This document shows positions 1 through 8,809 of a stretch of 64,000 nucleotides of DNA, piece by piece. This DNA is from Anaerolineales bacterium (GTDB lineage Bacteria > Chloroflexota > Anaerolineae > Anaerolineales > Villigracilaceae). The translations under genes were made by a program, and so were the position numbers. The first letter of the stretch is position 1. Every line of letters begins with the position of its first letter. The notes under the pieces were generated by a model. That model was not told the origin of the DNA and did no database searches. It worked only from the letters and a program-made list of their open reading frames with translations. Where the stretch lies: NCBI GenBank assembly GCA_014379595.1, contig JACMLM010000071.1:186001-250000 (forward strand), in the 5' to 3' direction.

Positions 1-530
1 CCGATAGGTAGGACCAAATCTAGAACGACAACTCGCGCCTCAGGTTGATTCTGAGCAATATTCATGGCAATGTTGGCACATATGGAAGAAGTGCCTGTCC
101 CGCCTTTTGCACTTAGAAAGACCATTAAAAAACCACCCTGTTTCAAAACTGTGGAAGTAAATCCCAATAAGCGATTGATCGCTTCAGTAAGCAGGGGCAC
201 TGCCTGTTCTGACTTCGTTATATATTCACTAAAACCTGCATCAAGACAGGATTTAATACGAACCACACTAAAATCACTGCTCAGAGCAACAAGCGGAACT
301 TCCGCAGTACGTGCATCCAGTTTTAATTTTACAGCTATGTCTTCGCCCTTGAGATCCCGAATTGTTGGATCGATGATGATCAGGTCTGGACGATCACGCC
401 AGGCATGGATCAAACCCTCTCTGCCAGAGCCACATTGAATGACATCATAATTCTGGTCCAGCAGATTACGGGCTATGAAATTTCGGCTGGCTACATCTTC
501 ATCAACAATAAGGATCCGTTTTTCAGGCAT
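1..530 (-). CDS. CpaE-like receiver + ParA/MinD-type ATPase, partial
   Basis: This is the N-terminal 176 residues of a gene that runs off the left edge. Residues 1-120 form a CheY-like receiver domain: acidic pocket near Asp10-Asp12 and probable phospho-acceptor Asp54 in the DLIIID strand. After a short linker an ATPase domain starts, with the deviant Walker A motif AKGGTGTS at residues 141-148, typical of the ParA/MinD/CpaE family. CpaE-type proteins position Tad pili or act in other polar or regulatory assemblies; which applies here cannot be told. It lies 36 bp downstream of a response regulator in the same direction, so it is probably the last visible gene of that signalling operon. The ATG at 528-530 is the only good start before the receiver fold. 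Confidence 0.8.
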   Translation of the reverse strand, partial: MPEKRILIVDEDVASRNFIARNLLDQNYDVIQCGSGREGLIHAWRDRPDLIIIDPTIRDLKGEDIAVKLKLDARTAEVPLVALSSDFSVVRIKSCLDAGFSEYITKSEQAVPLLTEAINRLLGFTSTVLKQGGFLMVFLSAKGGTGTSSICANIAMNIAQNQPEARVVVLDLVLPI

Positions 531-566
531 GGCTTAACTTCCTGCGCGTATATGCACGCGCTCAAG

Positions 567-1262
567 TCACGCCTCCGTTGGTGGCATCAGGTATCCTAAA
601 CCAGAACGCGTGACAATATGATGTGGATTGTGAGCATCCGCCTCCAGTTTCTGACGTAGGCGGGCAATACTCACCCATAAAATTTCTTTATCAGATTTAT
701 ATTCTGCACCCCACACACTGGTCAACAAATCCTCAGATGTGAGGATCTTGCCAACGTTATGTGTGAATTGAAGCAGAAGTCGATATTCCGTGGCTGAAAG
801 CGAAATGGCCTCTTCACCACGCCACACTTCCGCACGCGCAAAATCAATCTTGAGATCGTCGTGTGTAAAGAAGCGTGCCTGACCTGATTCAGCAGGAGGC
901 TGAGCACGCCGCAACACAGCACGAACACGCGCCAACAACTCAGTTGCAGAAAAAGGCTTTACCAAATAATCGTCTGCACCCAGATCGAGGCCGCGCACGC
1001 GATCCTGTTCTTCACCGCGCGCAGTCAAAATAACAATGGGGACATTCGAAAATTCTCGCAAGCGTTGGCATGTGCCGAAACCATCCAACCGCGGCATCAT
1101 TACATCCAACAACACGAGATCTATTGGCTGCGCTGAAAATACATCCAGCGCCTGCACACCATCTTGTGCAGTTGACACCTCGTACCCTTCGGTGCGCAAA
1201 TTCGCTTCCAAAAGGCGCAGGTAACGAGGTTCATCATCCACGATCAAAATACGCTTGGCCAT
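567..1262 (-). CDS. OmpR/PhoB-family response regulator
   Basis: Two-domain transcriptional regulator of 231 residues. The receiver domain (about 1-120) has the DDE pocket at residues 9-11, phospho-acceptor Asp53 and the conserved Lys of the YLVKPF motif. A winged-helix DNA-binding domain (about 130-231) ends in the usual GLGYLMP wing. I chose ATG at 1262 because a GGGAG Shine-Dalgarno lies 8 bases upstream; an ATG at 1277 has none. It follows two histidine kinases in the same direction and is probably phosphorylated by one or both. Target genes are not evident. Confidence 0.9.
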   Translation of the reverse strand: MAKRILIVDDEPRYLRLLEANLRTEGYEVSTAQDGVQALDVFSAQPIDLVLLDVMMPRLDGFGTCQRLREFSNVPIVILTARGEEQDRVRGLDLGADDYLVKPFSATELLARVRAVLRRAQPPAESGQARFFTHDDLKIDFARAEVWRGEEAISLSATEYRLLLQFTHNVGKILTSEDLLTSVWGAEYKSDKEILWVSIARLRQKLEADAHNPHHIVTRSGLGYLMPPTEA

Positions 1263-1295
1263 AGTGTCTACTCCCATGAAAAAGATGAAGGTTGG

Positions 1296-2483
1296 TCAAA
1301 GCGTTGGATCCACAGGCAATTCAATAAAAAAGGTTGTGCCCTCGTCCAACACTGACTCTACCCAAATATTACCATGATGTGCCATAACAATTTGCTTGCA
1401 AATATACAGCCCCAAACCGGTGCCGGTTACCGTACGTTCTCCGGGCACACGATAGAAACGCTCAAAAATAAAAGGTAGATAATCTTCCAGGATGCCCTCG
1501 CCTTTATCAGCAAAGGCGACACGGATCTTATCTCCAGTAGAAATGATGGAAATCTTGATCTCAGAATTAGGAGCGTACTTTATCGCATTGCTAAAAAGAT
1601 TTTCGAAGACTTGTGAAAGCCGTACTCCATCTCCTCGAATCTGTGAGACAGGCTGAATATCAAAAGAAATCTTTAATTCAGGATGATGCGTATTAATACG
1701 CGTTGCCACATCGCGCACGAGGGCATCAATTCTGACAGGAGAATATTTAAATTGCAGAGTCTTGCTTTGTAAACGCGCCGATTCAAGCATGTCTTCGATC
1801 AGCCTCGTTAAACGATCAGCTTCTTCATCAATAATGTTAAGGAATTCGCGCTGAGTGGCTTCATCCCATGTTGTATCCTGCCGCAGGAGACTGGTGCTAT
1901 ATCCTTTTATAAAGCCAAGAGGTGTACGGAGTTCATGTGAAATAGTGGAAACAAAATCATCCTGCAAACGCATTTGGCGCTGGACAGAATCCAATTCAGC
2001 ACTTGCTTCCTGCAAATATCTACGTTCGATCAAGGCTGCTGTCCAGAATGCTTGTAGTGCTGCAATTTGAACATGCAGCTCAGAATATGCTGGCCCGCCA
2101 AAACGAATAAACACCAACGCACCCCCCAGCTTTCCTCCAATAAATAATGGGAACCCTAATAGATGCGCCAAATCGAGACGGTCTGTATTACCTGAACCGC
2201 GCTTTGGTTCTTTCAGAACCACTTGACCTTTTAAGATCACATCATTTGCAACGCTCTCACCCCAGACTGCATCGGCTTCAGCATTTTTGCCTCGCCCCAT
2301 TGCACGCGCATATGCAACTTCCAACCCTTTTGTACGAGGTTCTTCAAGATAAATTGCTACATTATCAAAAACAAAAGAACTGCGCAAGGATGTAAAAAGC
2401 GTATCCAGAGCGATCTTCCAATCCTGTTTTTGTTGGACTTCCTGAAAAATATTATGTAAAAGAGTAAGAGTTTCTGTATCCAT
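1296..2483 (-). CDS. GAF-domain sensor histidine kinase
   Basis: Cytoplasmic histidine kinase of 395 residues; no membrane segment is visible. Residues 1-155 look like a GAF sensory domain, followed by a short coiled coil, a HisKA dimerisation domain with the phospho-accepting His183 in an SHELRTP motif, and a HATPase_c domain carrying the N box (NLFSNAIKY), G1 (DKGEGI), F box (FERFYR) and G2 (GTGLGLYI) motifs. It starts 3 bases after the stop of the upstream kinase gene, so the two are co-transcribed and probably translationally coupled. The signal sensed by the GAF domain is unknown. Confidence 0.9.
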   Translation of the reverse strand: MDTETLTLLHNIFQEVQQKQDWKIALDTLFTSLRSSFVFDNVAIYLEEPRTKGLEVAYARAMGRGKNAEADAVWGESVANDVILKGQVVLKEPKRGSGNTDRLDLAHLLGFPLFIGGKLGGALVFIRFGGPAYSELHVQIAALQAFWTAALIERRYLQEASAELDSVQRQMRLQDDFVSTISHELRTPLGFIKGYSTSLLRQDTTWDEATQREFLNIIDEEADRLTRLIEDMLESARLQSKTLQFKYSPVRIDALVRDVATRINTHHPELKISFDIQPVSQIRGDGVRLSQVFENLFSNAIKYAPNSEIKISIISTGDKIRVAFADKGEGILEDYLPFIFERFYRVPGERTVTGTGLGLYICKQIVMAHHGNIWVESVLDEGTTFFIELPVDPTL

Positions 2484-2486
2484 ATT

Positions 2487-3509
2487 TTATTCACGCACAG
2501 CCAATAATGGGAATTTGAATGTAGAACCTTTTCCTTCCACGGATTGGACATCAAGCAATGAACCATGCGCTTCAATGATCTGACGTACAAGCGAAAGACC
2601 AAGCCCCGTACCACCATAATGCCTAGTAGATGATCCGTCTAATTGATGGAATGGTTCAAATACTTCCTTTAGGCGACTTTGTGGAATGCCAATGCCTGTA
2701 TCTGTTACGGAGAGGAGAACAAGATTGTTGCCTTCTTCTTTAAGAGTAACGACCACGCTTCCTCCGGACGGCGTAAACTTGATCCCGTTATCGAGAAGCT
2801 GATTCAACACCCAGCCGATCTTCTCCGGGTCTGCTTGTACCCCGGGGATATTATCTGGCGCATTGGCAGAGACTTGTACACCGCGTTCTGCAGCTTTATT
2901 GAAAGCTGCACTAGATGCCAGTGAAACAATACGGCGAATATCAACCTTATCTAGTTTCATGCTCATCTCGCCACGTGAAGCAAGTGAGAACATGATCAAG
3001 TCTTCGATCATACTTTCAAGTTTTGTCGTAGCCCGTTGACTCACCTGTAAAGCATGGCGTTGGTCATCTGATATTTGTCCCAATGACCCTGTTACCAGTA
3101 ATTCAAGATAACCTTTTACATGAGTGAGCGGTGTGCGTAACTCATGCGAGATGTTTGCCACAAAATTCGCTTTCATCTGGCTGAGTTCTGAAAGCCTTTG
3201 AAGCGCTTCGTTTAAATCAGAAGTGCGTTCTTTTACACGTTGTTCAAGATTGCGATGCGACGACTGTAATGCGGAACGCAATTGGATTAGCTGTTCAGTA
3301 ACTACCTGATCCAATGAATCACGGTCAAGCATTTTCATATCCATTAGTGCCTGACCCAACACATACTGTTTCCCCTTTGATATTTGCTCCTCTTGATAAG
3401 CAAGCGCCTTCTGCAGATCCATTTCGGTGATCAACCCTTTCTGGACGAGATATTCGCCCATACGAGGGATCAGCATTTCAGGAGTAAGCTTCGGAAGGAT
3501 CTGTGACAT
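2487..3509 (-). CDS. Sensor histidine kinase with T2SSE-N-like input domain
   Basis: Soluble histidine kinase of about 340 residues. The first 75 residues (MGEYLVQKGLITEMDLQKAL and following) resemble the N-terminal domain of type II secretion/type IV pilus ATPases (GspE/MshE), a fold that in some proteins binds c-di-GMP. A coiled coil leads into HisKA with His122 in SHELRTP, then HATPase_c (NQLLDNGIKF, DTGIGIP, GTGLGLSL). The longest reading frame starts at 3551 and would overlap the upstream amidohydrolase by 23 bases without a ribosome site; ATG 3509 lies 19 bases past that stop and is preferred, though its own site is weak. The input-domain assignment is inference from sequence pattern only. 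Confidence 0.8.
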   Translation of the reverse strand: MSQILPKLTPEMLIPRMGEYLVQKGLITEMDLQKALAYQEEQISKGKQYVLGQALMDMKMLDRDSLDQVVTEQLIQLRSALQSSHRNLEQRVKERTSDLNEALQRLSELSQMKANFVANISHELRTPLTHVKGYLELLVTGSLGQISDDQRHALQVSQRATTKLESMIEDLIMFSLASRGEMSMKLDKVDIRRIVSLASSAAFNKAAERGVQVSANAPDNIPGVQADPEKIGWVLNQLLDNGIKFTPSGGSVVVTLKEEGNNLVLLSVTDTGIGIPQSRLKEVFEPFHQLDGSSTRHYGGTGLGLSLVRQIIEAHGSLLDVQSVEGKGSTFKFPLLAVRE

Positions 3510-3528
3510 TGGCTGCTCAGTCAAGTAC

Positions 3529-5115
3529 TTATTGTAAAACCCATTCTCCATTTATCATAGTGGCACTGGCGCTCATTGTCAGCAGATCATTCGGGTCAAT
3601 TGAGAAAATATCCTCTTCAAGTACGATCAAGTCTGCTAGATAATTTTCAGCGAGTTTGCCCAAGCGATGTTCCGCGTTGGCAGCATAGGCGGCACCCAAA
3701 GTGTAAGCGGACAATGCTTCAGATAGAGTCAATTTTTGTTCGGGGTACCAGCCTTCGCCGGAGGGTGATCCATCTGCTCTTCGTCGAGTGACTGCAGCAT
3801 GTAATCCCAAAAACGGATTGGGTGATTCTACTGGCGCATCCGATCCAAAAGCAAGAGGCGCGCCGTGATTCAATTGAGTGCGCCAGGCATAGGCAAGCGC
3901 GGAACGATCTCCCCAAAAACGATCGGCGGCAAGCATATCAGATGGCGCGTGTATAGGCTGCATCGACGCAACCACGTTAAGTTGGCCAAGTCGCGCCGCA
4001 TCATTAGGGTGAATGACCTGCACATGTTCAATACGATGACGCAAATGCGGCAGGCTTTTTTCTGTTTCATACGCACGCAATTGTTGATATGCATTGAGGA
4101 CTTCGTGATTAGCACGATCCCCAATTGCATGAACTGTCATGCTCAAGCCAACATCTGCGGCTTTGCGACAATGCTCAAATAATTCTTCTCCGTCCATGTT
4201 TAGTATGCCGCGATTTTCAGGTTCATTTTCATAAGGCTGGAACATCGCGGCTGTATGCGGACCCAACGCACCATCCATAAAAGCTTTGATGGAACCAATC
4301 CACAACCATTCATCACCGAAGCCTGTGCGTAATCCCAGAGTATTCGCTTGCTCAACACTCTCAACAGGAATATTTTTATTCACGCGCAACTTTAATTTTC
4401 CATTCGCATGCAAATTTTGTAACGCCATGAAAGAATCACGACGATCAAAATCGTGGATGCCCGTTAGACCCATCTTCCATAAAATAGGCTGCGCTTTTTC
4501 AATTGCAGTTTCTATATCATGAGCGGACGGCTCAGGAATCATAGCATCCACTAATTGCATGGCTGTTTCAAGCAGAATGCCTGTTGCGTGACCAGAGTTA
4601 TCACGTTGAACAGCTCCGTCTTTTGGATTGGGTGTATCGCTACTAACATTTGCTAAATTTAAAGCAGATGTATTCGCCCACGCGGCATGTAAGGACTTGG
4701 CTGTGAGGTAAACAGGATTATTTGGTGCGATGACATCGAGTTCACTTGCTGTAGGCCAATCCCCGCTTACAGACCATTCATTATGATTCCAGCCATGTCC
4801 TAATACCCATTCACCAGGTTTGGTTGTTTTTGCACGCTCAGCCACACGGCGCAGACATTCTTCTTTTGTTTTTGTTTCGCATTCAACCTTTGCAAGTCCC
4901 AGCGAATAATATTGAATATGAATATGAGCATCGGTGAGACCAGGCAAAATGGTTTTGCCTTGCATATCCTGTTTTTTTATGTTGCCATGAGCAAGGTTTT
5001 CTAAAGTTTCTTTATCCCCTACAGCAAGAATCCTCTCTCGCGCGATCAAAATCGCGGAAGCATGTGGATTAGCGGAGTCAAGCGTGTGAATGTTTGCATT
5101 ATAGAGGAGTTTCAT
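3529..5115 (-). CDS. YtcJ-type metal-dependent amidohydrolase
   Basis: A 528-residue member of the amidohydrolase superfamily, YtcJ/Amidohydro_3 group. It shows the metal-binding DAHIH motif near residue 63, the GHGWNHNEW segment typical of YtcJ proteins, HAIGDRA and HRIEHVQ motifs that supply metal-ligand histidines, and the late Asp in FGSDAPVE. These enzymes hydrolyse amides or imidates; the substrate cannot be read from sequence. It is the first gene of the minus-strand run leading into the two histidine kinases, only 19 bases before the next start. Whether it is functionally tied to the signalling genes is unknown. Confidence 0.85.
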   Translation of the reverse strand: MKLLYNANIHTLDSANPHASAILIARERILAVGDKETLENLAHGNIKKQDMQGKTILPGLTDAHIHIQYYSLGLAKVECETKTKEECLRRVAERAKTTKPGEWVLGHGWNHNEWSVSGDWPTASELDVIAPNNPVYLTAKSLHAAWANTSALNLANVSSDTPNPKDGAVQRDNSGHATGILLETAMQLVDAMIPEPSAHDIETAIEKAQPILWKMGLTGIHDFDRRDSFMALQNLHANGKLKLRVNKNIPVESVEQANTLGLRTGFGDEWLWIGSIKAFMDGALGPHTAAMFQPYENEPENRGILNMDGEELFEHCRKAADVGLSMTVHAIGDRANHEVLNAYQQLRAYETEKSLPHLRHRIEHVQVIHPNDAARLGQLNVVASMQPIHAPSDMLAADRFWGDRSALAYAWRTQLNHGAPLAFGSDAPVESPNPFLGLHAAVTRRRADGSPSGEGWYPEQKLTLSEALSAYTLGAAYAANAEHRLGKLAENYLADLIVLEEDIFSIDPNDLLTMSASATMINGEWVLQ

Positions 5116-5160
5116 TATTCACCTATAAATTTCGATTCTATCATAGGGAATCACGAGCAA

Positions 5161-6135
5161 TCATGGCGCAGGCAGGCGCAATTTGAGAACAGCGCTGGGA
5201 ATGTAATAAAACGATGATGTTCCCGGAAGAGTAATCAGAGGGTAACCACTGCCTTGCATTACCATACCACTTTCATCGTAATACCAACTTACGAAATAAT
5301 CTCCAATAAGGCGCTTGCCTGTATACTCGCTAGTCACAACTAACGTGTTCGTTCCCGAAAGATAGATACCATCACTGCGGATAATATACCTGCCTGTTGG
5401 CGAAGGGATATCTGCATAGTAGAGCGAGAGATCCACAATCTCGTAATCCACACCCAAGTCCTTCATAAGCTGCTCGAGCAATTCGCCATTCTTGGCGCTC
5501 GCTCCCGATTCAAGAGAATACTGAGAAAAAATCACATTACCCTCAGGATGCTGGCGGAAATTATCTGATACAGCAATCAGATTATTTTCCCCATGATGGA
5601 TGAAAACCTGTTTAGCAGACTGAAAATATGCATAATACTTTGGATCAAACTTATTACCATTTAGCAGTGGAAGCCAGGTCAAATCAAGCAATTCATATCG
5701 CTTACCATCGGTCAAATCAAGAATATAGTGAGGTCTATAACTGGGATTATCTGGTCCTACCGAACTACCTTCCAGCCAAACGAGTTCTGAACTCAGAAAT
5801 ATTCCATTGTCAAGAAACAGCGGGTCATCGGGGACATCTCTCTTTTCCCCCGTACGTAAATCCAGCAGGTACATCTTATCTGTACGTCTCTCACGCACGA
5901 ACAGCACCTCTCCGCCTGGTACTCCGCGGACAACCGGGCCCTTGCAAGCGGAGACAAGTACTTCAGTGTTGGGTGGGCGAAAGAGGTCTTCTTTTAAGCA
6001 GAGTAGATAGAACGGCAACGATGGTAAGTTATAGCACAGCAAAACCAGCAAAATAACTGCCGATATTTTTATAAGCAGTGGTTTTTTCGCCTTGATATTT
6101 ATAGGAAATACACCTCCCTTGTTATTTGATATCAA
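5161..6135 (-). CDS. Membrane-anchored hypothetical protein
   Basis: Unrecognised protein of up to 324 residues. A basic N-terminus is followed by one hydrophobic segment (about residues 22-46) and a long hydrophilic domain rich in beta-strand-like stretches such as YLLDLRTGE and YILDLTDGK, suggesting an extracytoplasmic propeller-like fold. The start is uncertain. TTG at 6133-6135 overlaps the parB stop as TTGA, giving coupling, but a strong AAGGGAGG site at 6113-6120 lies inside the frame with no ATG, GTG or TTG after it; the nearest in-frame near-cognate codon is ATA at 6100-6102. It may be co-transcribed with parB. Confidence 0.6.
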   Translation of the reverse strand: MISNNKGGVFPINIKAKKPLLIKISAVILLVLLCYNLPSLPFYLLCLKEDLFRPPNTEVLVSACKGPVVRGVPGGEVLFVRERRTDKMYLLDLRTGEKRDVPDDPLFLDNGIFLSSELVWLEGSSVGPDNPSYRPHYILDLTDGKRYELLDLTWLPLLNGNKFDPKYYAYFQSAKQVFIHHGENNLIAVSDNFRQHPEGNVIFSQYSLESGASAKNGELLEQLMKDLGVDYEIVDLSLYYADIPSPTGRYIIRSDGIYLSGTNTLVVTSEYTGKRLIGDYFVSWYYDESGMVMQGSGYPLITLPGTSSFYYIPSAVLKLRLPAP

Positions 6136-6989
6136 GTCAATTTTTCCAGAAGCGCATCCAGCTCTTCGCTTGAATAATAATAGATGGTGACCGTCCCGCC
6201 TTTTTTGCCGTGCTTCAATGCAACTTTTGTACCGAGACTATGCTGCAAGCGTTTCTCTACATCGTTCACATCCGCGTTTCGGCTTGGTTTCTTCGCTTTG
6301 ATCGGTTTCTGTCCTGCGAGTTTCCTTATATATTCTTCCGTCTGACGCACACTGAAAGAGAGGTTTATAACTGTCTGCAATGCGGATGCCTGCGCTTTTT
6401 GCGTGGATAATGCCAGCAATGCACGAGCGTGACCTTCTGTGACTTTTCCATCCACCAATGCCTGCTTGACTACATCCGCGAGACTCAACAAACGGAGCGT
6501 GTTTGTTATTGCCACGCGGCTTTTCCCTACGCGTTTCGCAACCGCTTCATGGGAAAGTCCAAACTCCTCCACCAGTTGACGATAGGCTTCAGCCTCTTCC
6601 ATTGAATTCAAGTCTGCACGTTGCACGTTTTCGATCAACGCCACTTCAAGCATTTGCTGATTGTTCGCCTGCCGTGTAATCACAGGCACTGTCCGCAAGC
6701 CTGCCTTTTGCGAAGCCTGCCAGCGGCGTTCACCTGCAATGAGGGTAAATGTCCCATCTCCATTGGGCGTGACAATTAACGGCTGAATCACTCCATGCTC
6801 ACGAATGGATGCAGCTAATTCTGCTAAATCTTCTTCTTTAAAATGAATTCGCGGCTGGCGGGGATTTGGCTGAATCGCATCCACTGCCACTTGCTGAACT
6901 CCACCTATACCTGAAGAAACAGGCGAAGATTTCCCACCAGTGGGAATAAGCGATTCCAATCCTTTGCCGAGGCCTTTTCTTTGAGCCAT
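6132..6989 (-). CDS. parB: Chromosome-partitioning protein ParB
   Basis: ParB/Spo0J-family protein of 285 residues that loads on parS sites near the origin as a CTP-dependent clamp and works with ParA in chromosome segregation. Visible features: the GLGKGLESLI N-terminus that contacts ParA, the nuclease-like N-domain with IAGERRWQAS (the CTP-binding region of the family), a helix-turn-helix around LSHEAVAKRVGKSRVAI, and a short C-terminal dimerisation domain. ParA lies 75 bases upstream, separated by a palindromic repeat. No consensus parS site (TGTTTCACGTGAAACA) was seen in the window. Confidence 0.93.
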   Translation of the reverse strand: MAQRKGLGKGLESLIPTGGKSSPVSSGIGGVQQVAVDAIQPNPRQPRIHFKEEDLAELAASIREHGVIQPLIVTPNGDGTFTLIAGERRWQASQKAGLRTVPVITRQANNQQMLEVALIENVQRADLNSMEEAEAYRQLVEEFGLSHEAVAKRVGKSRVAITNTLRLLSLADVVKQALVDGKVTEGHARALLALSTQKAQASALQTVINLSFSVRQTEEYIRKLAGQKPIKAKKPSRNADVNDVEKRLQHSLGTKVALKHGKKGGTVTIYYYSSEELDALLEKLT

Positions 6990-7010
6990 TTGTGCTCCTT
7001 ATCCATTCTT

Positions 7011-7061
7011 TACCACAGAGATCACGGAGTCCACTGAGATTTTTTTAAATCTCAGTGGTTA
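7011..7061. repeat. Palindromic repeat, family E, with hairpin between parA and parB
   Basis: Begins with ACCACAGAGATCACGGAG and contains a perfect 12-bp stem (CCACTGAGATTT and its complement) around a short loop at about 7031-7059. A related copy lies at 59239-59342. On the minus strand the hairpin sits between the parA stop and the parB start and could attenuate read-through or protect the message; it has no clean U-tract beyond the A/T-rich loop. Confidence 0.6.
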
Positions 7062-7064
7062 ATG

Positions 7065-7838
7065 TTATTTAACCTTATCGCCCTTCAATAATTCCTTCGC
7101 CAAGGCCTCATAAGCGACAGCACCAACAGAACCTGGTGCATATGCAGAGATCGGCAATCCATAAGAAGGTGCTTCCGCAAGACGAACACTGCGCGGAATA
7201 ACACTCTTGAATACCTGCTCTGGGAAATGTTTATTCACTTCCGATACTACATCGGTGGAAAGGTTTGTGCGGCTGTCGAACATGGTCAACACCACGCCGC
7301 GCACATGTAATTCAGGGAAAAGCAACGAACGGACACGGTCAATGGTTTGAGTTAACTGTCCCAAACCTTCCAATGCAAGATACTCACATTGTACTGGCAC
7401 GATAACACCATTCGTTGCTGCCATTAATCCATTAACAGTTAATAATCCAAGCGAAGGCGGGCAATCTATTAATACATAATCATAACGATCAGCAAGCGGC
7501 TCAATCGCTTTTCGCAAACGTAATTCTCGCGCAAGCTCATCCACCAGTTCCACTTCTGCACCTGCAAGCGAAGGCGAAGATGGAAGCAAAGATAAGTTAA
7601 GACGTTCATTTAATAAAATATAGGAAGCAACATTTTTGTCACCAAGCAGGGCTTCGTATGTGCCGCCTTGTACACCTAATTTATCCACACCGAGGCAGGA
7701 TGTTGCATTGGCTTGCGGGTCGAGGTCTATCACCAATACGCGCTGACCCAATTGCGCCAAATATGCACTGAGATTAATAGTGGTCGTGGTTTTTCCCACA
7801 CCGCCTTTTTGATTCACGAGCGTATAAATACGCGTCAC
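7065..7838 (-). CDS. parA: Chromosome-partitioning ATPase ParA/Soj
   Basis: ParA-type ATPase of 257 residues that drives segregation of ParB-bound origin DNA. It begins with the classic deviant Walker A motif (VNQKGGVGKTTT), has the Walker A' region VLVIDLDPQANA and the DCPPSLGLLT switch motif. The start is GTG at 7836-7838: a perfect GGAGG lies 7 bases upstream and the GTGA overlaps the stop of the PfkB gene, so translation is coupled. Longer frames starting at 7859 or 7952 would overlap the upstream gene without support. Confidence 0.95.
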   Translation of the reverse strand: MTRIYTLVNQKGGVGKTTTTINLSAYLAQLGQRVLVIDLDPQANATSCLGVDKLGVQGGTYEALLGDKNVASYILLNERLNLSLLPSSPSLAGAEVELVDELARELRLRKAIEPLADRYDYVLIDCPPSLGLLTVNGLMAATNGVIVPVQCEYLALEGLGQLTQTIDRVRSLLFPELHVRGVVLTMFDSRTNLSTDVVSEVNKHFPEQVFKSVIPRSVRLAEAPSYGLPISAYAPGSVGAVAYEALAKELLKGDKVK

Positions 7839-8686
7839 GATAATACCTCCATCAGACATTCTTCGATTTCCTGTGAGGTAGGAATCCCATTTAATCCCAC
7901 ACGCGTTACAGAACGCGCCGCAAGTTGTGTAGCAAAGCGTGCCGCTTCCCAAGGGTCATGTGTGGCATGTAAACGCACAAAAAAGGCTGCTGCAAAAATA
8001 TCACCTGCACCCGTTGCATCCACTTCTTCCACCTCGATCGGACGAAAGCGGCGGCGGTCTCCATTCCAATATAAAACACAGCCATCTTCGCCTTCTGTTA
8101 AGCAAAGAATACGTGTGTGATGAGTCATCTCTTCGACCAATTCCAGATCACGATTGACATCTTCCACACTCATCACAACGGCTCCTGCGTAACGAAGAGC
8201 CTGCTCGTTGTTTTCCCAGGCAGTTGCGGTCACTTGACCATTTTCATCCCAAGATCGCATCCAGCCTTGCGGAGTAATTCCCAACAATGAATCTGACAAT
8301 TTTTCTGGTAACGATGAATCTAACTCATGCGCAATTGGCGCAAGATGAATAATCGGCGCGCTCTTCCATACCTGGGGAATATGATCCAATAAAATTGGTT
8401 CGGCTTGATGATGTAAGGTTTGTTTACGTCCGCTTTGTGTTCTTACGTTTTCAAATGTTGTACTATGTTTTGAAGGGATATTCACAATATGAATGCCATC
8501 CAATGCCTGTAACGGCGCATCTTCCCCCGCTGAAGTCACAATACCCACGCGCATTCCCAAAGCACGTGCAGTCAATGCTGCGAATGAAACTGTCCCGCCG
8601 AGCTGTATGCCTTGCGGTGTAATATCCACAGCCACGTGGCCCACTACAAGATAATCCACAGGTTGAGGAGGCGCGAGTTCCAACAT
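7835..8686 (-). CDS. PfkB-family carbohydrate kinase
   Basis: Ribokinase-like sugar kinase of 283 residues. It has the N-terminal glycine-rich substrate region (GGTVSFAALTARALG) and the C-terminal PfkB signature with catalytic Asp in DATGAGDIFAAAF. The family phosphorylates sugars, nucleosides or related hydroxyls with ATP; the substrate is not evident. It heads a parA-parB transcription unit through a 4-base GTGA overlap with parA. A TATAAT box at 8693-8698 puts the likely transcription start on or next to the ATG, so the message may be leaderless. Confidence 0.88.
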   Translation of the reverse strand: MLELAPPQPVDYLVVGHVAVDITPQGIQLGGTVSFAALTARALGMRVGIVTSAGEDAPLQALDGIHIVNIPSKHSTTFENVRTQSGRKQTLHHQAEPILLDHIPQVWKSAPIIHLAPIAHELDSSLPEKLSDSLLGITPQGWMRSWDENGQVTATAWENNEQALRYAGAVVMSVEDVNRDLELVEEMTHHTRILCLTEGEDGCVLYWNGDRRRFRPIEVEEVDATGAGDIFAAAFFVRLHATHDPWEAARFATQLAARSVTRVGLNGIPTSQEIEECLMEVLS

Positions 8687-8692
8687 AGGTGA

Positions 8693-8698
8693 ATTATA
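8693..8698 (-). promoter_or_regulatory. -10 box for PfkB-parA-parB, possibly leaderless
   Basis: Perfect TATAAT on the minus strand, six bases upstream of the PfkB ATG. No good -35 hexamer is seen 16-18 bases further up. The spacing matches leaderless transcripts, where transcription begins at the start codon. Confidence 0.5.
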
Positions 8699-8763
8699 CC
8701 GTAGGGAAATTCAAGAGCAGAGGCTGTCCAGCAGTTAAACTGCTGGATGAACAATGTGGGGAT

Positions 8764-8792
8764 AAAAAGAGAGACCGCATAAACGGTCTCTC
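8764..8792 (-). terminator. Intrinsic terminator after jag
   Basis: Nine-bp perfect stem GAGAGACCG / CGGTCTCTC with a short loop, followed on the minus strand by TTTTTAT. It lies 18 bases after the jag stop and ends the rpmH-rnpA-yidD-yidC-jag unit. A second small palindrome (TCCAGCAGTT / AACTGCTGGA) lies at about 8727-8747. Confidence 0.8.
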
Positions 8793-8809
8793 AAATATTT
8801 CATTTGATT

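Noticed and set aside
64-599. Plus-strand open frames of 124 and 64 residues
   Set aside because: They are antisense to the CpaE-like receiver/ATPase frame, which has clear motifs.
7839-7952. Longer ParA start
   Set aside because: Would overlap the PfkB gene by over 100 bases; GTG 7838 has a perfect ribosome site and GTGA overlap.
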